A DNA stretch of 64,000 bases from Liolophura sinensis (taxonomy: Eukaryota; Mollusca; Polyplacophora; Chitonida; Chitonidae). Within the stretch, counting starts at the first letter, position 1; the number at the start of each line of letters is the position of its first letter. Where the stretch lies: contig NC_088301.1 of NCBI RefSeq assembly GCF_032854445.1, positions 30,056,402 to 30,120,401 of the forward strand, in the 5' to 3' direction. Shown piece by piece: positions 12,901 to 22,000 of this stretch. The position numbers and the translations under genes were made by a program. The notes under the pieces are model-generated. The model did not search any database. It saw only the letters and a program-made list of their open reading frames with translations, and was not told the origin of the DNA.

Positions 12901-15900
12901 CGGTGCTCCTCATTAGGTTGTAAAACATATCCCTGAGGAACCCTGCAGTTAGTTGTTTCATGTCTGCAGATGACTTTATAATAATTGGCACTCAGGAAGG
13001 CATGGATTCACAGTACTGAACGTGAGGATCGTGTTTTGTACCAAACAAGGAGAGTTGTATCTGTTCTTGTCATTTTACTACCGAAAGCTATACGAGAAGA
13101 ATTAAAAAGAATTCCAAATGAATCATAATTATGAAAATACGAAGCTTTCATCTAAAAAGAACTCATGAGTTCATGAGTTGTGCAGATAAGTTCTGACATC
13201 TAAATATGCACCTGAAAGACTGAAAAAAAATATACTCACGCCTCTGGCAAGTCGACCCATCCCATCCGTCAGCACAGTTCCCACCACAGCCTGTCTGAGG
13301 ATTACAGTCCACACCTGGACCACAGTGACAGTCATACCTACAGTCTGGTCCATACTTGTTCTGAGGGCACTGACCTGAAACTAAAACACAGACGGTAATT
13401 ACTAAACCAGTCTGACTCTGAGTCACGTGGTCTTAGGACACCCTGTCTGAAGCTCACAGCTCACACCTGACCACAGTGACAGTCATACGTACTGTCTGGC
13501 CCACACTTGTTCTGGGGACACTGACCTGAAACTATAACACACACGGTAATTACTAAACCAGTCTGACCTTGAGTCACGTGGTCTTAGGAAATCCTGTCTG
13601 AATCTCACAGCTCACACCCGGACCACAGTGACAGTCATACCTACAGTTTGGTCCATACGTGTTCTAAGAACATTGACCTGAAACTACAACACAGGTGGTA
13701 ATTACTAAACTGACCCTGACCCTGAGTCACGTGGTCGTAGGACATCCTGTCTGAAGCTCCCATCTGATCACAGACATATAGCCTAGACCATACTTGTTCT
13801 CTCTCAGGGCACTGTAATGCTCCGGTTTACCGAAATGTAGGTCCCAAAAATCTGAGAATGGTATTAATTCTTTGTGTGGAAACAGGGTGAAGGCACGTTG
13901 CAACAACCATAAATGACTACGTACTGAGGCATAAACAAAAAGCGATGTATTTCTAGAATGCATGTAGTCTACTGTTACGTGATACAGGTACACAGTTAAG
14001 TCACTCTGTCGAACTTAAAGAGGCTTGCTACCGGTGGTGTTCTGTTCCTTCACGTTTTTGCTTGACCCACGGTTTTTTTTTCCAACTCTAAAAACTACCT
14101 TGTTATTCTGAAATCCATAGATCTAAACGTGATGGTCATGTATTTCCACTTCCGCGGCAGTAAGGGCTAAAAGTGTACAAATTTTCCGTTGGGAGGCGTT
14201 GAAGCTTGCAAATTCTTTCGATTCCTCGTGAACTGACATGCGTGACCCAAAACAACTTGTTACTTATGGACATCAGACGTCAAAACGGTAAGTAGGCATT
14301 CGTCTTTGTTCTTGCAGTTAATCTTGTGACGAGGTGTGTCTGAACTCCCGATTGGCATTTTCTTTGAAATTTGCACCCGTCCATAAAAATGTTCATTGGA
14401 AAAGCAAAACCTGTCTGGTAGGGTAATACTATTTAATACGAAACTGGTTATGCCTTGCTACCTGTTATTTATTTTGACCATGGCGGATATCCATTTCTGA
14501 TCGAACACCGCATACCCTTCCATCACAATGTCCCTTTCTTGTCTAACATTTATTTCCAGTAAAACTGAAATACTGTCTCGTCGTTTACTTATGTTTTTTA
14601 TTTATAACTTATATGCAATTGTTGTAGAAAACAATATCGTGAATATCGGCATGAATTGCTGAAATTTTAATATCTCAAAGTAGGCACCCCATTTCAATTT
14701 GTCACTAATGGCTATGCGTTTGCTCCAAAAATACTGAAGTGACAGCCAAAAGTTCTGACAGTTTTATGATTCACGGTAAACATAGGCAGGAACGTGATCG
14801 TCGCTTGAAGAAAGCAATGGATTCAATCTGTGAAATGGGTATAACATTGAATAAGGACAAATATCTATTTGGACTACCACAACTGGAATTCATGGATCAT
14901 AGGATATCGAGTAAAGGGATAGACCCTACTGAAGGAAAGGTAAACACTCTGACCTCAGCAAGAGACTGAGGTTTGGTGGAAATTTAACACAAATATATCT
15001 ACAATGGCTAAACCCATGCGTAGGTAAACACGTAAGAGTTACGCTGATCGATTTGTGAGATAAGTAGATTTTCATAAATAATGATAATGTGAACAGCCTT
15101 CGTTGTACGTAGGATCGAGAGCAGGGGGATACGCTCAGCCTTCTGCTGTTCTATGATAGACAGATGTGAAGTATATAGTTGTATGAAAAGGAAGGAAATG
15201 TAACTGATAATAGGTTTCTTTGGAGTAAACACCAATGTCGGACAGATAATTATGCTGCATTAGTTTTTATAACTATACTTAAATTAGCTCCACATATGTA
15301 AACCATAACGAGATGTCAGAGGTTCTAGGCGTAGTTCATCATTAGTGAGGGAACGCCGGTCCACACATTTTAGAGAAATTATGAATATTAACGGAAGAAC
15401 TAACAGGATATTGTATGAAGTTTCCAGTTGATTGCAGTGTTAGAATTGTTCACTTAGTAATGTTAGATACTTTGTATGCTCAATTGCGTTAAGCGTATGT
15501 TAATGCAATAATGCTCAGTATGTGTATTTCTGATAACCTGTGTTTTCAAGTAGTACGGTATAGAAGGTTCCAAGTCGGTTAAGAAATGATAAAAGCAGTT
15601 ATTGTCAGAGAAGTTTTATTCACAAAGATATTCAATGCTGACTTGTGTACACCTGAGTTACACAGTAATCGTCGAAAGCTGTATTACCGTAAAATACCGA
15701 AAAAGATCATTTGTTATTGTTGCCAAGAGTTGTCGAGATATGATGCAAGGTTAACCGAGTCATTCTACAGTAACTAACATATTGTTCGAGGTATTTTGAT
15801 TCCCATGGGCTTTGAATAAAAGCAGCGAATCACGTTCATTACACATTCAGTGGGACTTGGGGAAACCATACGTAGTCAAATTAGAGCTTACGTGTTCACG

Positions 15901-18900
15901 ATATTCTCTGGGAAGAGAAAATCATAGAGCCCCAGTCGGTGCAGCTGTCAGTGGTGTTACTGACAAACACCAATCCGTGAAGCTGAAAACAGTCTATGTT
16001 CAGAAACTATAAAGGCACGGCAAGCTTTGTTATATGTCACCTGATAAGAATGCAAAAATATTTTCCTTGTTTATTCTTAAGGTGAAGTTATTGGGCCTAT
16101 GCTAATACTATGCAGGGGAAATCCATGTAGGACCGCCCTGGTTTAAAACCCCAAATTTTACATAATATCGCACACATCGACAAAACGACTTCTCAATGAA
16201 CACATGCATACAGTAATCTTTATTCTCCTAGGCAAATATCTGACAAGAAAGATTACAGTTTTCGTTATTATTTCCAAAAAGTAGCCGGTAACACCACTGA
16301 CACGGGTGTAACACCACTGACACAAGTAACACCACTGACAATATGGTAACCTGCACAGAGTTTTCACAGCATACAAATATATTTTACCAAATGTATGTGA
16401 AACAAACTGTGTTGAATTTAAGTTTAACATTCTGTCTCACTTCAGGTAAAGCAAAAACGGCAATTAATGGGAACAGACTTTTGTCAATTTTACTATCATA
16501 GATGTAATTCTGACATGGACGAAAAAGTAGAAATTGTGGTGTTTGGGGCTTGACAATTTTTATACACAATGGCCAATGTCAGTTATAACGCTCTTTGACA
16601 TTGCCATTTGGGCACAAATATGTTGAATGATAATGACATGTGTGTAGTTTATAGCACTGAAGAAACTTAAAATGTCTGCTCGACAGGATACTGCCAATGT
16701 TAAAACCGAATGTGGTCAACATTAATATAAGGCTTTTGCGCAGTAGGACAAATTTTCAAAAATCCAACAAATAACAGTTTCTGAGGTTCTAAGGTTAATC
16801 ACGTGGAAATGTGGCTTCGATTTGCTCCCAAATTAATTTCTCAACCATGACATGGCGTCTATTGGCGTACACTGGTTCGGGAATAAAGCAAAGGATTTGC
16901 TCGTCTGTGTACCAATTAACGTCTGGGTGTAGGGGCCAGAAGAAGCGATTCATGCCAACTTTTTGCATACATTGCACTTGGATATCATCGTTCTCTACAG
17001 CTAAGACTCGACCAGGATATCTTTCGCCGTCGTATTCAATGATACACCACTCTCCAACTTTATCCAAACAGATGAACTCTGGACGATTTATGCCAGATAA
17101 TGTATGGGGTGATGCTTGTGACGGCTCTGTAGTATTTTCTGGTCTAACAGCGGCTGTTACAAGAACTGGCGCATCAGCTGTTACATGAACTGGCTTGTCG
17201 GCGGTTGTATCAACTGGCTCGTCGGCGGTTGAATCAACAGGCACCCCGACTGTTGAGTCAACTGGCACCTCGGCTGGTACATCGCGTGGGATTAAGCGAG
17301 GGGTTCCATCTGAGCCTCTGCCATCTGCAGGTTGCTTAAAGACGCTTGTATCTCTTAGGTTAAAGCACAGACAGTCAAGAACGCCTTGCTCCTTGCCACA
17401 CAAACAACTTACAGATCTAACTTTCAGAGTATTAGGAGCTAGGCTTAGAACTTGGTGTATTTGCATAGTGCCCTTAACAGCAGTAAGCGTACCGGCCTTG
17501 ATAAGTTTTTCAGTTTTAAGATCCACTGCATCGCTGTTTACAAAAAATAGGTGAACGTTGGTGTTTGCGGTTTTCAGGTGACGGAACAGGGTAAAGGCGT
17601 TATCAATGTCAACTCCTTCGCGTGTTAATCGGTCTGCAGCTCTTTTAAGAGCGCCGCCCACACCATCTGGAGCGCCTTTTCCGTGACTTGCCTCAAAAAA
17701 ATTCCATGAAATTGTACAGAATCCGTGATTGAATGGCTCTGTAGAAAGAAGGAAGAAGTTGGCTTTTTTGCCGATACTACGTTGAGGGGCTGTCGCTGAA
17801 AAAGTGCAATGTGTTTATCAATGGATGTTTCTGATGAATCCATGACAGAACTGGATCCAGGTGAGCCCAGATGGCAGCTGGGTCATGTCGCGTTGAATTT
17901 GATATGGTGCTGAATGGTATTGCATCTTGTGACGAAGAGACGTACAAAACCCCTGCGTGTATGCAAGCATGTTGGTGTGAGCCCCCAAAATGCACAGACT
18001 GGATTTCGGTCGAATAACGGCATTGGTAATCCTCACAGAAGTCAATGTGGATCAGACACTCATTGGGTTGTAGACTTTGTCGTAGGGTTTGATATATATG
18101 GAACTGCCGCCGGATGTTGTAGATGTGCTTTTTCAAGCGATCAAGATCAGACTGAAACCTCTGAACGAGTTGGTCCTCTTGGATATCCACAGCACCTTTC
18201 ACTGTTACGACAGAATCTACCAATTCTTCTGTGTTTTTCTGCTTGCCTTGTCTTCTTTGTCTCTGCCACTGAGTTACGGACACGACGTCTTGACTAGGAG
18301 ATTTATTTACAGGGTAGGCCGTTAGTTTACACTCACTGCAGGTACCATACGCACAGTCTTTTGATTTGGTGTCGCATACAACTGCTGTAACAATGCTGCT
18401 CACATCATCTCGCAGAAAGTAATCATGAAGTTGTTTACGTAGGCCAGTTGCAGCTCGACTAGCCCTGACGGTCCCTCGTCGTTGGTTGCTTGAAAACCCA
18501 ATTGTGTTTGCAGCCATTGATAGAAGTTTGTACTTTCGCAAGATTCGTCCTGTGAAAAGTCGGGCAATCTGTTGCTTATCTCGCTGAGTTTTGGAAGCCT
18601 TGTAGGGGTGCTGAAGACCTTGGATCATTGCGTGATGAAATGTCAGAGTCTTTCGTACTTTCTGTGGTGAGCGGTATATGTTTCGGAGTAGTTTTCTGGT
18701 TTTTGACCTTGGGCTATCCTGATTTGGTGGGTTCGAGAGTCTACTGATTCGCTTTTTGTACCTGTTGATTTCCCTCAATTGCCTCTGCACTGTTTCTCTT
18801 AACTTCAGATTGTCTCGGTACATTTTTGATCTGCTTTTTGCCACTAATCTTCTTCCCTGAACTCTCTGCCTGGAGAAAAAAAATGGATTTACTTTACCAT

Positions 18901-19044
18901 TTATTAACCTTATCTTAAAACTGTATATACACGGGATTTTGCAATATTAAACGTTTTAGTTATATTGTCATTTATTGTATAATTATGAGTATACATATGC
19001 TTTTTTATCTAATATTTTATGTAGCCTATTTTTACTTATATATA

Positions 19045-19099
<55 letters not shown>

Positions 19100-22000
19100 C
19101 CTAATGTTGCGTTTTTTTCCATATATGTGTTTTTCATGTATGTGTGCATATGTGGTATGGACAAATGTACATGGATCTAAATGAAAAGGTGAAATAAAAG
19201 CTTCTTCAACCATTTTCTGACACGTTTTACAGTGTTATGTCACAAAGATAACATTTACCTTGTTATGTCCATATCAACTTGTGGTGTTGGGGGCGGTGTT
19301 AATTCCAGCAACCTTTTCTTATTGAGGCTGTTTCGCTGTTGTTGTGCCCATACCCGCCTCTGGAGACGTTTTCCCCTCGGAGTCTTGTTATTTATGCCTC
19401 GCCGCTCAGGATCCGAATCACGCCTCTGTCTATACAGTCTTTGCTTCTCGGCGTTGCTTATGCGCCCCATAATGTAATCTGCAAGTAGCCATGGCATGAA
19501 AGATTAGCGCATTTGGTCTTAAAGTCAGTGGTGTGACTTTGATGTCAGTGGTGTTACACATAACCTAGTAACACCACTGACTGGTAACACCACTGACATT
19601 TCGAACAAAAATAATGATTACTCCCTTGCATAAGATGGAGGCCTGGACATGAATGGCAATCTAGTGAGAAGACGAACCGGCCAATGCCCTAAATTAAATA
19701 GTTTATATTGTTACTAAATTAGACCTGTTGAATGGTGGTAACACCAATGACCTATAAAAAAAACTCGCACTTGCCTTGCTCTGAGTTTTCCGCATTTATT
19801 CACACTTCGCCGACGACAAGTCCGCCACGCTCCTTACCAAAAACCGCGCCAATACTCACTGCCCCCTCTAGTGGCAGAGATTTGCAACAAGAGGGAGTAC
19901 TCTTTGTTTTGGTGCTCATGCCGGTCTGGGTAACACCACTGACATAAAAAAACTAGTGACATGAATTCAAATCATAATTTACTGGTCGTTATGATAGTTT
20001 TGCGTGTTTTTATATACTTAGGCTGTAAGAGTAGTAGTAGTAATACACCAGGACACAGCCAAAATCAACAGCATTTATTCATAATTAGCACTTTAAATCG
20101 AAGGCGGAAAATATACAATCGGACTGGTGACATAGCAATTGAGCCGATATTGAGGCCGTTTATGTTCAGTACAATGTAATTAATTTTAAATCTTCATGCA
20201 TTTACAAGTGAACAGTATGTGACACATGCAGATCGTAGATATGCTGTCGAGAAAGGCGTTAAAATCCCAACACAAATCACCCCAAATGTCCTGTGACATA
20301 AATATTGCAGTTACTGTAGAATGACTCAACTGTGACAAGATAATAGAAAAGTCTTGTTACGCATCCCAACATTGTTCTTCAATGAATATAGATTACCATA
20401 AATATGTTAATAGTTTGTTGGGTTTTATCTGATAAATTGAACAGCCCCGTTCAGGGGAGTGCTTCTTCTGTAATATCGCCGAGGCTTCGGATTAAAGTAA
20501 CGTAATCCTATTTACATGTGTTGAGTACTTTCCTTTCAGCATCTCTTGATTCCACGCTGAATATCCATATCTCAACCAGAGGTGGGGGACACAAGTGGGA
20601 TAAGCCAGAAGGTACATGTACCTTGTGTTACAGCCACAGCGATGCACTTACTAACAGTTTATGAATTACTTGTGGCAAGTAGTCGCAAATAACCTGTGAA
20701 ATACAGCTTCTTGTCAGTGTACCTCAGTCAGGGTTTTATTAACATTATGATTCAATTTAAATTTCATCAACAGGAAAATGACCCGCGCATGCACGCATCT
20801 AGGCAGTATCTTGGACAACCAAAATGGTGTGCGATGAGGATGTAAGCGCAAATTCGGCTGTTTCAAAACATCCGCTTGAAACATGGGCTTAAAACAGTGT
20901 CAGTCTATCACGATGGAAGCAAAGACTGAACGGGATCGATCGCCATTACCAGACTTATGGTTCAAAGCGTTAACAAACACTTAACGACACTGCTTCTATT
21001 GATAAAGCGAAACCCACCCGTTTCATCACAACAACTTATCCGTGTGTGAAATCTAACATATCACTTATCCTCAAGAGATATTGGCATCCTCCAATCGGAT
21101 GAATCTGCATGGAAATTGTTTTCGTCTAAACCGATGATAGTATACAGAAGAGGAAAGAATCTGGGAGAAATAATCTTCCGAGTTTAGATATGACCTTAAA
21201 GCACATATACCATTTTTGTATTTATTTGACTGGTGTTTTACGCCGTACTAAAGACTATTACACAAAGCACATATAATATAAACAGTACTTTGAAGCGCTG
21301 ATCATCCAGTCTCATACCTACAGTTAGGTAGACCCCTGATGAGAGATAGACCTTGGTTATTTTAATCCTATATACTTCCTAAAAATTATCCGAAACAACT
21401 GATCTGTCAGCAGTCACTGACTTCATTAAACTGATGTTCAGTTACAGGCAATTGTCGGGTCAGATATTATGTCATGAAAGTCGGTATGTATATGGACATT
21501 TATATTTACCTTCGACAACCAAAATGGTGCCCGATCAGGAGCTAGAAGCAAATTCGGCTTTAATATAAAGGATTTGATCTTAAAACAATGGTTGTCTGCC
21601 ATGATGGAGGAAACATCGGCTGAAAACAGTGGTTGTCTGTCATGACGGAAGAAACATCGGCTTAAAACAGTGGTTGTCTGCCATGACGGAAGAAACATCG
21701 GCTTAAAACAGTGGTTGTCTGCCATGATGGAAGAAAAGGCTGAGCGGGATCGACCCCCAGTACTAAATTTATGTTTTTTCTGACCATGTCCTGGGCGCGT
21801 GCTGTTGTTGTTGGGAGTTAGTTATTTTTCGCCAATAAATAACGTAACGTTTACAATATGACAGTCATGTCAGAAATACAAAGCACAGTCATATTTTATA
21901 GGACTATACAAGAGATAGAGCCACGTCGGCCAACAGATCTGTACATTTTTCGGACAAACCATATAAAATCAAGAAAAAAAAAACGCTTTAATCTTTTTGC

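Larger units (their letters stand above)
15946..19944 (-). mobile_element. DDE DNA transposon with 15-bp terminal repeats and subterminal motif clusters
   Basis: Putative ends are TGTCAGTGGTGTTAC (15946-15960) and its exact reverse complement (19930-19944), enclosing about 4.0 kb with a spliced transposase on the minus strand. Seven further copies of the 14-bp core GTCAGTGGTGTTAC or its complement lie inside: 16288-16301, 16308-16321, 16326-16339, 19524-19537 (one change), 19544-19557, 19568-19581, 19584-19597, plus 19738-19751 with one change, so eight inside counting the last. Such clusters usually are transposase-binding sites. No obvious target-site duplication borders these ends, so the true termini could differ. 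Family name not assigned. Confidence 0.7.
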
